Shown in pieces: positions 36,111 to 45,615 of a stretch of DNA of 64,000 nt. Every line of letters starts with the position of its first letter. Position 1 is the first letter of the stretch. The notes under the pieces are model-generated. The model ran no database searches. It was not told where the DNA came from and saw only the letters and a program-made list of their open reading frames with translations. The DNA lies in contig JAKFVC010000034.1 in the NCBI GenBank assembly GCA_021732415.1, positions 1 through 64,000 on the forward strand, read 5' to 3'. Source of the stretch: Planctomycetaceae bacterium (GTDB lineage: Bacteria > Planctomycetota > Planctomycetia > Planctomycetales > Planctomycetaceae). The translations under genes were made by a program, and so were the position numbers.

Positions 36111-36116
36111 ACCAAT

Positions 36117-36198
36117 TGCGAGTGACAGGAATCGAACCTGCACGCCTTGCGGCACCAGATCCTAAGTCTGGCGCGTCTGCCAATTCCGCCACACTCGC
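36117..36198 (-). tRNA. tRNA-Leu (anticodon UAG)
   Basis: An 82-nt cloverleaf reads on the minus strand. The acceptor stem is GCGAGTG with CACTCGC and discriminator A. The anticodon arm is CCAGA-CTTAGGA-TCTGG, giving UAG. A long variable arm (TGCCGCAAGGCGT) fits leucine. The T arm contains GGTTCGAATCC. The 3' CCA is not encoded. A bidirectional terminator lies just downstream. Confidence 0.96.
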
Positions 36199-36316
36199 TA
36201 ATGTTGGTTTTGCTCTGCTTCGGAATTGTAACGAAGTCGCTCGTGCGGATGAAGGGGTTTCGGATCGGGAAAACGGCGCGAATTCTCAGTTCGGATCGGT
36301 TCGTTCTGGTATGCAG

Positions 36317-37213
36317 TCAAAATCGCGCCTTCCGCTGCGACAAGTACTCCAACAGCGCTTTGTCGAACGGCTGACTCGTGTTGATGGGGACGTAATCGAC
36401 CCCGGCGTTGGAACATTCGCGCTTGTAGGTCTCACGCAGTTCCTGCATGGCGTCGAGGTAGTCCGATCGCATGCCATCTGCGTCGACGACCAGGTTTTCT
36501 CCTGATTCGGGGTCTTTCAGATCGACCATCCCGTCGAACGGAAAACTTACCTCGGCTTCGTCGAGAACGTGAAACAGGATTACGTCGTGGCCTCGATGAC
36601 GGAGCAGATGCAGACTGTTGATGACAGGTTCAGGGTCGGCGAGCAAATCGGAGAACAACATCACCAGACTGCGGTGCTGCATCATCGACGCGATTTGCCG
36701 CAGGTTGCGCGCAATCTCCGTCGGGCCGGTCGGTTTCAGCTTGGCCAGGAGGGCGAGAATGCTTCCCAGTTGAGCCCGTTTACTTTTGGCCGGCAGACTG
36801 TTGCGGATCTTGTCGTCGAAGGTGATCAGGCCGACCGGGTCCTGTTGATGGATCATCAAGTAACCGAGGGCCGCGGCCAGGCAAATGCTGTATTCGAATT
36901 TCGTCAGTTGCTGGCGATAGGTGTAGGCCATGCTCTCGGAGAGGTCCATTACCAGGTAGCCGGTAATGTTGGTTTCGGCCTGATACTTCTTGATGTAGAA
37001 GCGGTCGGTCTTGGCGTAGACCAGCCAGTCGATATCCTTGGGATCGTCCCCGGAGGCGTAGCGGCGATGTTCGCTGAATTCCACGCTGAAGCCGTGGTAC
37101 GGACTCGCGTGCAGACCGCTCAAAAAGCCTTCGACGATGAACCGGGCGCGCAGATCAAGCCGGGCAACAGTCTGGATGACGTCTGGCTTCAAGTATTGTT
37201 CTGCGCCCGGCAT
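36317..37213 (-). CDS. DUF58 (vWA-like) protein
   Basis: This 298-residue protein is a DUF58 member. The N-terminal signature reads FSEHRRYASGDDPKDIDWLVYAKTD, followed by a vWA-like domain with the metal site MDLSESM (about 88-94). No TM segment is seen, as in shorter family members. DUF58 proteins usually work with MoxR ATPases encoded beside them, and a MoxR gene lies immediately upstream on the same strand, 114 bases away. The gap contains a family B unit. The joint role is probably chaperone-like maturation of protein complexes. Confidence 0.92.
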   Translation of the reverse strand: MPGAEQYLKPDVIQTVARLDLRARFIVEGFLSGLHASPYHGFSVEFSEHRRYASGDDPKDIDWLVYAKTDRFYIKKYQAETNITGYLVMDLSESMAYTYRQQLTKFEYSICLAAALGYLMIHQQDPVGLITFDDKIRNSLPAKSKRAQLGSILALLAKLKPTGPTEIARNLRQIASMMQHRSLVMLFSDLLADPEPVINSLHLLRHRGHDVILFHVLDEAEVSFPFDGMVDLKDPESGENLVVDADGMRSDYLDAMQELRETYKRECSNAGVDYVPINTSQPFDKALLEYLSQRKARF

Positions 37214-37278
37214 AAGGACAACCTAAATCAGCCGCAGGGCGCTAGCCCCCGGTTTGAATGCTGACCGATCGCTTCGAT

Positions 37279-37315
37279 CCCCCGTGGCCGACGCTACCAG
37301 CGTCTGCAACGGGGC
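37279..37315. repeat. Short family B unit
   Basis: GTGGCCGACGCTACCAGCGT followed by CTGCAACGGGG. A compact, single-palindrome member of family B, located between the MoxR and DUF58 genes of one likely operon. Confidence 0.7.
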
Positions 37316-37327
37316 GTTTAATGACAC

Positions 37328-38413
37328 TCACGCATACTTCGGCACCGGCGGCTCCGGTACTTCTTTAATCAGTCGGCGAATAATATCGTCCGTCGACAAG
37401 CCCTCCGCTTGAGCCTGGAAATTCGTGGAGATACGGTGTCGCAACACGGGGATGGCAACCTTGCGGATATCGTCGAGAGAAACACTCGGCCGTCCATCCA
37501 TCGCGGCCATGGCTCGACCGCCGGTGATCAGGAACTGGCCGGCTCGAGGCCCTGCTCCCCAGTCGATCAGTTCGCGAGCAAACTTGGGAGCCGAGACATC
37601 TCCAGGACGAGTCGCCCGCACCAGTCGTGCGACGTAGGTGACCGTGTAAGGCGTGACCTCGATCTGGCCGATTCCCGTCTGCACCTGGGTGATGCCGCGG
37701 GCTGACAGGACCTTGTTGACCTCGGGCTTTTCCGACGCCGTCGTGCTGGTGAGGATGCGTTCCTCTTCGTCGAAGGTTGGATAGTCGACCTTGATATTGA
37801 ACATGAACCGGTCGAGCTGCGCTTCGGGAAGCGGGTAGGTGCCTTCCTGCTCAATCGGATTTTGCGTGGCGATGACGAAGAAGGGTTCGGCGATCGGATA
37901 AGTCGTCTGGCCGATCGTCACTTCGCGTTCCTGCATCGCCTGCAAGAGGGCCGCCTGTGTCTTGGGGGGCGTACGGTTGATTTCGTCCGCCAGCAGGATG
38001 TTCGTGAAGACCGGGCCCTGCACGAACCGGAATTCGCGGCGGCCTGATTCGTTTTCATCGAGCACGTTGGTGCCGGTAATGTCTGACGGCATCAAGTCGG
38101 GGGTGAACTGGATGCGTTTGAATTGCACATCCAGAATCTTCGCGAGTGTGCTGACCAGCAACGTCTTCGCCAGACCCGGTACACCTTCGAGCAAACAGTG
38201 TCCGCCGGTGAAGATGGCCGCCATGATTTGTTCAATGACGGCATCCTGGCCAATGATGACCTTATGCAGTTCCTCGGTCATGAGGTCGCGTCGGCGCTTG
38301 AACTGGGTCAGGAAATTATCAAAACTCGGTGGTTGTTCAGCGGCCAAGATATGCCCTGTATTTTGTGAGATTATTTCAAACGGGCTGTCACGTTGTTCGC
38401 GAGTAGTCGCCAC
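37328..38413 (-). CDS. MoxR-family AAA+ ATPase
   Basis: This 361-residue ATPase has Walker A GVPGLAKT (77-84), Walker B LADEINR (141-147) and the family blocks FTPDLMPSDITGTNV, FVIATQNPIEQEGTYPLPEAQLDRF and GPRAGQFL. MoxR ATPases act with DUF58 and vWA proteins as chaperones. The gene is upstream of the DUF58 gene on the same strand. The start appears to be GTG at 38413, with a G-rich stretch (GGGGG) close before it; later in-frame starts would still leave the AAA+ core intact. Confidence 0.93.
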   Translation of the reverse strand: MATTREQRDSPFEIISQNTGHILAAEQPPSFDNFLTQFKRRRDLMTEELHKVIIGQDAVIEQIMAAIFTGGHCLLEGVPGLAKTLLVSTLAKILDVQFKRIQFTPDLMPSDITGTNVLDENESGRREFRFVQGPVFTNILLADEINRTPPKTQAALLQAMQEREVTIGQTTYPIAEPFFVIATQNPIEQEGTYPLPEAQLDRFMFNIKVDYPTFDEEERILTSTTASEKPEVNKVLSARGITQVQTGIGQIEVTPYTVTYVARLVRATRPGDVSAPKFARELIDWGAGPRAGQFLITGGRAMAAMDGRPSVSLDDIRKVAIPVLRHRISTNFQAQAEGLSTDDIIRRLIKEVPEPPVPKYA

Positions 38414-38638
38414 CGGACCCCCATCACCGTCTCGCTGATTCTAGGGTTGACGTGACCGGCATTCAAGAAGGGGTGCTGCCAACGTTTGGCCTTTCAGAAA
38501 TCCCATGTGTCCCATCCGTCCCATATGTCCAATCCCTTTCGTAAACTTGACCTCCCGCAAGGTGGATGATCCGCCTGGTTCACGTTAGTCTGCACATCAC
38601 AGACTTTTACGAATTGCGCATCACAACAAAGTGAAATC

Positions 38639-39328
38639 ATGGCCAAAAGTAAGCAAAAAGAACGGGAATTGCACCAGCGAGCGCTCAACATCTCGGTTGG
38701 CTTGGCGAAGCAGTACGGCAACGCGGAATGTGCGTTGATTCACAAGAACCCGTTCGAGTTGCTCGTGGCGACGATTCTCTCCGCCCAATGCACCGACGAG
38801 CGGGTCAACGCGGTGACGCCCAAGCTGTTCGCCAAATATCCCACCGCTCAGAAACTGGCCAAATCTGAACAGGAAGACGTCGAAACGATCATCCATTCGC
38901 TCGGCTTCTTCCGGGCCAAAGCCAACAATATCCGCGGCATGGCCCAGAAACTCTTGGAACTCTATAAGGGAGATGTCCCCGCCGATCTGGACCAACTGGT
39001 CGCACTACCCGGGATCGGTCGCAAGACAGCCAACGTAGTTTTGGGGACGGCGTTCGGCATTCCCAGCGGCGTGGTCGTCGATACACACGTCAAGCGACTG
39101 ACACGGTTGATGGGGCTGACGACTTCGACCACGCCCGAGAAAATCGAACTCGATCTGATGCAACTCCTCCCTCCCGAGGAATGGGTAAATTTCGCCCATC
39201 GGTTGATTCATCACGGCCGCCAGATTTGCGTCGCGCGGCGACCTCAATGTACGAAGTGTCCGTTGATCAAAGATTGCCTGCGAGTCGGACTGCCGCCGTT
39301 GTCCGTCGACAGTGAGCAATCGGCCTGA
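38639..39328 (+). CDS. nth: Endonuclease III
   Basis: This 229-residue DNA glycosylase/AP lyase removes oxidised pyrimidines in base excision repair. The helix-hairpin-helix is [14 protein letters not shown] (123-136) with catalytic Lys129. The catalytic Asp is D148 in VVVDTHVKR. The 4Fe-4S cluster is supplied by C197, C204, C207 and C213 in the standard C-x6-C-x2-C-x5-C spacing. Length is normal for the family. It is divergent from the MoxR gene. The ribosome-binding site is weak. Confidence 0.96.
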   Translation: MAKSKQKERELHQRALNISVGLAKQYGNAECALIHKNPFELLVATILSAQCTDERVNAVTPKLFAKYPTAQKLAKSEQEDVETIIHSLGFFRAKANNIRGMAQKLLELYKGDVPADLDQLVALPGIGRKTANVVLGTAFGIPSGVVVDTHVKRLTRLMGLTTSTTPEKIELDLMQLLPPEEWVNFAHRLIHHGRQICVARRPQCTKCPLIKDCLRVGLPPLSVDSEQSA

Positions 39329-39700
39329 TTAACGGCGGAGGAAATCCGCAACTTCGAAATCAGTCGGCGCGCCAGAATTCGATTTTTGGAACACTGATCT
39401 ACGCTAATCTTCGATAATTCAGACAAGCGGCAGTGGTGGGGCGCAGTAATAGACGGCGACTCAATTCCTGTCTTTATCAGTGTTAATTAGCGCAGATTAG
39501 TGTTCCAAAAAAGAATTTAATCGTCTTTCAAGTGTCATGAAAATCATGAGCGATGTTTTGAATGTTTGACTGGTTCCACAACGTTCGAACTGAAGTTTTA
39601 TGCCCCAGATTGATCAACGGGCATTGATGTGATGGCAGATTGGATTACACTTGAAGGAAATGCTGATTGTGCGAAAACAAAATCGCGTCCAGGTTTCTCT
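39329..39700. other. Intergenic region with family F repeats
   Basis: No gene is supported here. A diverged inverted repeat of family F spans about 39385-39516: AACACTGATCTACGCTAATC on the left, GCGCAGATTAGTGTTCC on the right. The rest precedes the second DUF1501 gene and should contain its promoter. Confidence 0.5.
39385..39516. repeat. Inverted repeat, family F-like
   Basis: GGAACACTGATCTACGCTAA and TTAGCGCAGATTAGTGTTCC are imperfect inverted ends. The pattern is similar in kind to 4533-4703. Confidence 0.65.
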
Positions 39701-41152
39701 ATGAAAAAAACTTCATTTTGCGGGCAGCCTCGGCGAGAGTTCCTGTGGGAGACCGGTTTCGGATTTACCGGGACGGCGCTCGCGGGGATGCTGGCCGCGG
39801 ATGGGTTCTTTCAACAGTCGGCGGTTGCGGCGGAACTGGAGGCGGCGAATTCTCCCCTCGCGGTGAAGAAGTCACACTTTCCGGCGAAGGCCAAGTCGGT
39901 CATCTTTCTTTTCATGTATGGCGGCGTCAGTCAGGTCGATACCTTCGACCCCAAGCCCGAGTTGACCAAGCACAACGGCCAGCCGATCCCGAACCTCGAT
40001 CAGGATCCGCTGTTCAAGGTTCGTAATCCGGGGAAGTTGCTGGCGAGTTCGCGGAAATTCACGCCCTGTGGACAGAGCGGTTTGCCGATCTCGGACCTCT
40101 ACCCCGAATTGAGCGGGCAGGCTGATAACCTATGCGTGATCCGATCGATGTACGCGGATAGCTTTGCTCACGGTGGCGGGCTCCTGCAGATGAATACGGG
40201 CTCGCTGCGACTGGGGTATCCGTGTGTCGGATCATGGGCGACTTATGGACTGGGGACCCAGAACCAGAATCTGCCTGGGTTCGTGGTGATGCTCGATCCG
40301 CGCGGCGGTCCGATTGGTGGAGCTCCCAACTGGGGCAGTGGCTATATGCCTGCGACCTACCAGGGGACCCAGTTCCGCACGGCAGGTAGCCCGATCATCG
40401 ATCTGCAGCCGCCCACTGGCACGACCCGGGAACGGCAGCGCGAGCAACTCGATCTGTTGGCCTCGTTGAACGGCAAGCATCGTGATGGCCGGCCGGGAGA
40501 ATCGGAACTGCAGGCACGGATTGATTCGTATGAACTCGCCTTTCGCATGCAGCAGTATGCGCCGGAAGCGGTCGACTTGGCGCAAGAATCGGCCGCGACA
40601 CAAAAGTTGTACGGGATCGATCAGCCGCCGACTTCCCATTTTGGCAAACAGTGTTTAATGGCCCGGCGATTGGTACAGCGGGGAGTGCGATTCATCCAGA
40701 TTTATTCCGGGGGAGGCCACAGCGATCAGAACTGGGACGCTCACGGTAACGTGAATTCCAATCACGAGCTGCATGCCAAGGAGACCGACCGTCCGATCGC
40801 CGCGTTGATTCAGGATCTCAAGTCACACGGTCTGCTGGACGAGACATTGATCGTCTGGACGGGCGAGTTCGGCCGCACGCCAACGGCTCAAAATGGAGTC
40901 GGCCGCGATCACAGCCCGCGCGGGTTTACCTCGTGGATGGCGGGAGGCGGAACCAAGGGCGGCCAGGCCATTGGCGCGACAGATGACTTCGGCTTCAAGT
41001 CCGTCGAAAACGTGGTTCACGTGCACGATCTGCATGCCACGATTCTGCATTTGATGGGCCTCGATCACGAACTGCTGACTTACTTCCACGGCGGCCGCGA
41101 CCTGCGGTTGACGGATGTCAGCGGACGGATTGTGAAGGAAGTCCTGCGATAG
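39701..41152 (+). CDS. DUF1501 protein, second of three
   Basis: This is a 483-residue DUF1501 protein. The leader (PRREFLWETGFGFTGTALAG) is twin-arginine-like. Family blocks include FMYGGVSQVDTFDPKPEL, QSGLPISDLYPELSGQADNLCVIRSM, then GFVVMLDPRGGPIGG, and the late TLIVWTGEFGRTPTAQ with HSPRGFTSWMAGGG. It belongs to the longer DUF1501 type, which contains the GxGYMPATYQGTQF segment. In planctomycetes this type is usually encoded after a DUF1549/DUF1553 cytochrome, which is absent here. I chose the ATG at 39701, where the leader begins, although the longest frame starts 24 codons earlier. Confidence 0.9.
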   Translation: MKKTSFCGQPRREFLWETGFGFTGTALAGMLAADGFFQQSAVAAELEAANSPLAVKKSHFPAKAKSVIFLFMYGGVSQVDTFDPKPELTKHNGQPIPNLDQDPLFKVRNPGKLLASSRKFTPCGQSGLPISDLYPELSGQADNLCVIRSMYADSFAHGGGLLQMNTGSLRLGYPCVGSWATYGLGTQNQNLPGFVVMLDPRGGPIGGAPNWGSGYMPATYQGTQFRTAGSPIIDLQPPTGTTRERQREQLDLLASLNGKHRDGRPGESELQARIDSYELAFRMQQYAPEAVDLAQESAATQKLYGIDQPPTSHFGKQCLMARRLVQRGVRFIQIYSGGGHSDQNWDAHGNVNSNHELHAKETDRPIAALIQDLKSHGLLDETLIVWTGEFGRTPTAQNGVGRDHSPRGFTSWMAGGGTKGGQAIGATDDFGFKSVENVVHVHDLHATILHLMGLDHELLTYFHGGRDLRLTDVSGRIVKEVLR

Positions 41153-41154
41153 GT

Positions 41155-41210
41155 TCGTGGCCGCCGCTGCCAGCCTCGGAGCACAGACGCTGGCAGCGTC
41201 TGCCACAGGG
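41155..41210. repeat. Inverted repeat, family B
   Basis: CCGCCGCTGCCAGCCTCGG followed by CAGACGCTGGCAGCGTCTG, flanked by GTGGC and GCCAC. It begins three bases after the DUF1501 stop codon. Confidence 0.82.
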
Positions 41211-41275
41211 CGATTTGTCCCAATCATCAACTTATCAACTGGGGTGCCCTTTAGCAGGGTACGGCGGGCGGGCTC

Positions 41276-41365
41276 CTTTTCTTGCTCCTCGTACTTCTTC
41301 GCGTCCTTTTAGTTCCGTTTGATTGAAAGGGACGTAAAGGACAGAAGGGACATAAAGGACCGACG
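41276..41365. repeat. Inverted repeat, family E, diverged
   Basis: CTTCTTCGCGTCCTTTTAG and AGGGACGTAAAGGACAGAAG, then GGACATAAAGGACCG, form imperfect inverted ends. It lies upstream of the exopolysaccharide locus. Confidence 0.6.
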
Positions 41366-41593
41366 CGACCACATCAACCGACAATTTCGGACAATCGTCG
41401 GACGCGGACTAATCGTTCAATTCGCTATCGTCGTTAAGACTTATTGTTCCCCCTCATTTCGCTTCGATCGACTGGGGGGCGATAAGTCTCGTCCTCGACT
41501 TCGTGACCTAGATTTCAATGCGGTGTTCTCTCCACGCGACGCGGGGAGGGTGTGCATCAATAGAAACATGTTGCGAAAAGAGGACTCGACTGC

Positions 41594-43009
41594 ATGTCGT
41601 CGGCCGCGCTGACTCCGATGAGCTCGAACTGGAACGCACCGTGGATGCGCAGCAATGCGCCACGGGTTGTCTTCGGTGATCAGCCGCGCACATCGCCGAT
41701 TGCCTTCTTCTTGTTTCAGCTCGTCAATGCGACCGTGTTTCTGCGACCGGCCGAGATTGTTCCCGAATTGCTGGGACTGCCGATCTACGAGGGACTGATT
41801 GGTGCCTGCCTGTTGCTGTCGGTTAATGTCGTCCGTAACGAAGTGACCCCACGACAGTTGTATCACAATCCCATCACGATCTGCGTGTTGGGAGTGTTGG
41901 TCGGATGCACGATGTCGCACGTCACGCATGGCTATCTGGGAGGCGTACTGGCGTCGACCGAGCTCTTCTTCAAGACGGCGCTGTATTTCCTGCTACTCAT
42001 TTCCTGTGTCGATACGCCCGGGCGTTTTCGTTGGTTTCTATTTGGAACCGTGTTCTGCTCGGTGGTCATGATCTCCTGCTGCGTCGTCGACTATCTGGAA
42101 TGGGTGGATTTCGTCTTCGTCACGCACGTCGTAGATCGCGATGGAGAAGATCTGACCGGTGCCACCGAACTCGTCTTGCGTATGCGCGGTACAGGCATCT
42201 TTGCCGATCCGAATGACATTTCATTACTCATCGTCGCCTCAACGATTTTGTGTTGCTATTTCCTGACAGACCAGTCGTTTGGCTTTTTGCGTTGGCTGTG
42301 GTTCATACCGATCGGGATTGTGATAACGGCCCTGATCTGCACACGCTCACGTGGCGGCATCCTGGCCGGCGGGGCGGCGTTCTTAACCTACATTCTGCTG
42401 CGTTTTGGTCGCGGCTGGAGCGTTCTGGCAGGGGCATTGGCACTTCTGGCACTTCCCGTTCTGGCAGGACGCCAAGGCGAAATCGATCTGGAAGGGGGAA
42501 CCGGCCAGGAACGCATCCAGATGTGGGCGGAAGGTTTCGATGCCATCAAGTCTCCGGATATTTTGTTCGGGATTGGTCAAAACACCTATCAAGACCTGGC
42601 CGGACTGGTGGCCCATAACTCTTATGTACATTCGTACGTAGAACTGGGTTTTTTCGGAGGAACGTTCTTTTTTGGATGTTTCTTTTTTGCGGCGCTGGCG
42701 TTGTTCCGCGTGACTGACCCGAAACTCGAAATTCGACATCCCGAACTCCGACGATTCGCTCCGTACCAGGCGGCACTTCTCGCCGGGTGGGGTGTCGGTC
42801 TGTTTTCGTTGTCTCGATGCTATATCGTTCCGACTTATATGATCATCGGAATGGCTGCAAGTTTTATTGCGCTCGCCGGTCCGCAGCTCACGACTGCCTG
42901 CTGGCTGGTCGCCTGGAATCGACAGCACGTTTACAAGCTGCTGATGAGCAGTGCGGGATTGCTGGCGTTTCTCTACGTGTTTGTGAAGGTGTTTGCCCGA
43001 TTTGGCTGA
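41594..43009 (+). CDS. O-antigen ligase/polymerase-like membrane protein
   Basis: This 471-residue polytopic protein opens the exopolysaccharide locus. It has about ten to twelve TM segments. The family motifs are CTRSRGG near residue 251 and AHNSYVHSYVELGFFGG near 340-356, typical of Wzy/WaaL-type proteins that polymerise or ligate lipid-linked glycans on the periplasmic side. Whether it polymerises or ligates cannot be decided from sequence. It is followed 154 bases later by the first acyltransferase gene. The ATG at 41594 is preceded by a weak site; the hydrophobic part begins only near residue 35. Confidence 0.87.
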   Translation: MSSAALTPMSSNWNAPWMRSNAPRVVFGDQPRTSPIAFFLFQLVNATVFLRPAEIVPELLGLPIYEGLIGACLLLSVNVVRNEVTPRQLYHNPITICVLGVLVGCTMSHVTHGYLGGVLASTELFFKTALYFLLLISCVDTPGRFRWFLFGTVFCSVVMISCCVVDYLEWVDFVFVTHVVDRDGEDLTGATELVLRMRGTGIFADPNDISLLIVASTILCCYFLTDQSFGFLRWLWFIPIGIVITALICTRSRGGILAGGAAFLTYILLRFGRGWSVLAGALALLALPVLAGRQGEIDLEGGTGQERIQMWAEGFDAIKSPDILFGIGQNTYQDLAGLVAHNSYVHSYVELGFFGGTFFFGCFFFAALALFRVTDPKLEIRHPELRRFAPYQAALLAGWGVGLFSLSRCYIVPTYMIIGMAASFIALAGPQLTTACWLVAWNRQHVYKLLMSSAGLLAFLYVFVKVFARFG

Positions 43010-43163
43010 CGTGTCGAACAGGTCCTACCCACGAAGTCAGAACGTGTAGTCTCGATGAATAATTTCTGCGGATTTGCGAGGATTCGCTGGAATATTAGGG
43101 ACTTCTGCGTGACGACTTAGGCTCGTTCGAATTGCGCGTCGTAACGACGAGGAGTTAGAAGCT

Positions 43164-44300
43164 ATGCCGCTACAAGCAGTGAATTCCACATTGCCCGCAG
43201 TCAGTTGCTCGTCTGCCCGAGCGACTCTGGACAGCGTACGCATTGTCGAGTTCTCACTGGAATGGATGAGTGAATGGGCCGCTCTGGAGAACCGTTTGCA
43301 GTCGCCGTATTTGACATGCTCGTACGAGTGGACGCAAACTTGGATCAACCACTATGGCGATCTCATTCCCCATCGATTTGCAGTTGCCACCCACGCTAAT
43401 GAAATAGTAGGCATGTGTCTCATCACGAACGGCGTCCAGCAGTACGACGGGCCGTTTGAAATCAAGACTCTGCACATTGGCACGGCCGGAGAACCGGACC
43501 TGGAGAGTGTTTGTGTCGAATACAACCATTTGCTGGTGGCGCCGGAGTTTCTATCGCAGTTTGTCCGCCAGCTCACTCAATTGATTGCGAAATGTGAGGT
43601 CTGTGAATGCGTGCTGGTTGAAGGTATGGCCGATCGAGAATCGTTGGAATTCCTGGACGGCGAAACACCCACCAGTGTCGATGAAGTGCCTTCCTACTAT
43701 TGTGATTTGAATTTGTTTCGGTCAGCACCGTCCGAGCCGTGGAGAATCTTCGGCGAGTCGACGCGCACTAATCTGCGTCGCAGTTTGCGAGACTTGGGCA
43801 ACCTGGAAGTCGACTGGGCTGACGAACCCGAATTTGCGTTGGGCCTCTACGACGAAATGGTGGACTATCACCAGGCGCGTTGGAAGGCTGTCGGTAAACC
43901 GGGCGTTTTTTCGAGCAACCGCTTTCACCACTTTCATCGCGACTTGATTGAAACATTAGTCCCTCAACAACGGGCCGTGCTGATTCGCGTCCGACAAGGG
44001 AAGCGTGTACTAGGCATCCAATATCTGCTGATCGAGCAGAATCGACTGTGGTATTACCAGGGCGGATTGCCGGACTATCAATCGAAGCACAGCCTCGGAA
44101 ACGTGACGCAGTACATGGCGATGCTGGAAGGGGCGCGTCGGGGATACGACGCGTTCGATTTCCTGGCGGGGGATGATCAATACAAGCGTGTACTGTCGAC
44201 ACATCACAACGTTGTGTATTGGATTCACTGGCGCCGACCGAGCTTGAAGTTTCGACTTCTGGACGGAATCCGAGCGCTCCGCAAACGTGCACGGAAATGA
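43164..44300 (+). CDS. FemAB/BioF2-like acyltransferase 1
   Basis: This 378-residue cytoplasmic protein is a GNAT-type acyltransferase of the BioF2/CelD (Acetyltransf_6) kind. It begins SLEWMSEWAALENRLQSPYLTCSYEWTQTW, and the C-terminal half has the recognisable VLIRVRQGKRVLGIQYLLIEQNRLWYYQGGLPDY followed by YMAMLEGARRGYDAFDFLAGDDQYKR. Such proteins add acyl or aminoacyl groups to sugars or peptides and often sit in exopolysaccharide loci. The acceptor is probably the polymer or an intermediate. GAGGAG precedes the ATG. The GT4 gene follows 43 bases later. Confidence 0.82.
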   Translation: MPLQAVNSTLPAVSCSSARATLDSVRIVEFSLEWMSEWAALENRLQSPYLTCSYEWTQTWINHYGDLIPHRFAVATHANEIVGMCLITNGVQQYDGPFEIKTLHIGTAGEPDLESVCVEYNHLLVAPEFLSQFVRQLTQLIAKCEVCECVLVEGMADRESLEFLDGETPTSVDEVPSYYCDLNLFRSAPSEPWRIFGESTRTNLRRSLRDLGNLEVDWADEPEFALGLYDEMVDYHQARWKAVGKPGVFSSNRFHHFHRDLIETLVPQQRAVLIRVRQGKRVLGIQYLLIEQNRLWYYQGGLPDYQSKHSLGNVTQYMAMLEGARRGYDAFDFLAGDDQYKRVLSTHHNVVYWIHWRRPSLKFRLLDGIRALRKRARK

Positions 44301-44343
44301 ACTAGACGCAGAATGTCGTTAGCGAGATTCACAAAGCACTAAG

Positions 44344-45534
44344 ATGACTCAACGAACGATGACGTTACCCCTGACCGACGCCGCTCACAGCGAGCAGATC
44401 TCGTCCGGCACGCTGCAGACGACTGCCAGCGCGAGCGGCAGTGTGCGGCGTCGCGTCTGTCACGTCAGTCTGGGGTTGTGTACGGGGGGCATGGAACGGT
44501 TGCTCGTCGAGTTCGCTCGTTGTTACGACCAAACTCAGTATGAGCTGCATTTTGTCGCGTTACACAATGTCGGCCAGCCGGCAGAAGACATTCGCGCGAC
44601 AGGGTGTACCGTTCATCTATTGCCGGATCGCCGCGGGCGTCCTTGGGCGCAGTGGCGAGAGCTGGTTCGCTTTTTAACTAAATTAAAGCCGGATGTTGTC
44701 CACACGCATAACGCATATCCTCACTTCTACGCGACACTGGCAGCCCGCTGGTGTCGAGTTCCCGTTGTCATTAATACCCGCCATGGCCGCCGCATTGGTA
44801 CGACCTGGAAAGCGCGGACCTGGTTTTGGTTGGCAGGATTGCTGGCTGATCGAGTGGTTGCGGTCTCCGACGATGCCGCGAATCTTTGTCATGTTGACTC
44901 AGCGCTGCCGCGTCGGAGGATTGCTCGTATTTGGAACGGAATCGATCTCGGTCGCTTCACGTTTCGTGGACCAGCTACTACCCCGGTTGCGATCTCGGTT
45001 GCCCGACTCTCTCCCGAGAAAGACTTTCCCACGTTAGTACGCGCGGTGGCGTTGGCTGCCGAAGTCGTGCCGGAGTTGAGACTGAAGATCGTGGGTGATG
45101 GGCCGGAACGATCGAAAATTGAGCAAGTGATCCGCGATCTGGGCCAGACCAAGCGAATTGAATTGCTGGGTGAGCGGCAAGATATTCCTGATCTCCTGGC
45201 AACTGCGGGATTTTTCGCGACTGCCACGTTGACAGAGGGCATCTCGCTAACGCTGTTGGAAGCAATGGCGTGTGGGTTGCCTGTGTTGGCGACACACGTC
45301 GGCGGCAATCCCGAAATTGTAGAAGAGGGCGTAACCGGTTATCTCGTTCCGTCCGCCGATGTTGACGCTTTGGCTGCCGCACTGGTCCGCATGGTTCAGT
45401 CGGCGGCTCGCTGGCCCGAACTTGGGCGACAGGGACGCCAGCGAGTTGAGCGACATTTTACGAATACGAAAATGGTGGGTGACTACGAACATCTCTATCA
45501 AGAGTTGTTAGTCGCTCAGAAAGTCCGGCACTAG
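44344..45534 (+). CDS. GT4 glycosyltransferase 1
   Basis: This 396-residue GT-B-fold enzyme belongs to family GT4. It starts with CHVSLGLCTGGMERLLVEFA, the donor-side loop of TIGR03088-like sugar transferases. The nucleotide-sugar half contains ISVARLSPEKDFPTLVRAV, LKIVGDGPERSKIE and the E-x7-E-type TLTEGISLTLLEAMACGLPVLATHVGGNPEIV. It is cytoplasmic and should add a sugar to the lipid-linked repeat unit. Which sugar is unknown. It lies between the two acyltransferase genes. Confidence 0.9.
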   Translation: MTQRTMTLPLTDAAHSEQISSGTLQTTASASGSVRRRVCHVSLGLCTGGMERLLVEFARCYDQTQYELHFVALHNVGQPAEDIRATGCTVHLLPDRRGRPWAQWRELVRFLTKLKPDVVHTHNAYPHFYATLAARWCRVPVVINTRHGRRIGTTWKARTWFWLAGLLADRVVAVSDDAANLCHVDSALPRRRIARIWNGIDLGRFTFRGPATTPVAISVARLSPEKDFPTLVRAVALAAEVVPELRLKIVGDGPERSKIEQVIRDLGQTKRIELLGERQDIPDLLATAGFFATATLTEGISLTLLEAMACGLPVLATHVGGNPEIVEEGVTGYLVPSADVDALAAALVRMVQSAARWPELGRQGRQRVERHFTNTKMVGDYEHLYQELLVAQKVRH

Positions 45535-45615
45535 TTGTTGCGGTTGATGATCGTTTCGAGCGCGTGTCTCGAAATGACTTCCATGTTGTTAAGTGGGCAA
45601 TTAAGGACGAACGAC

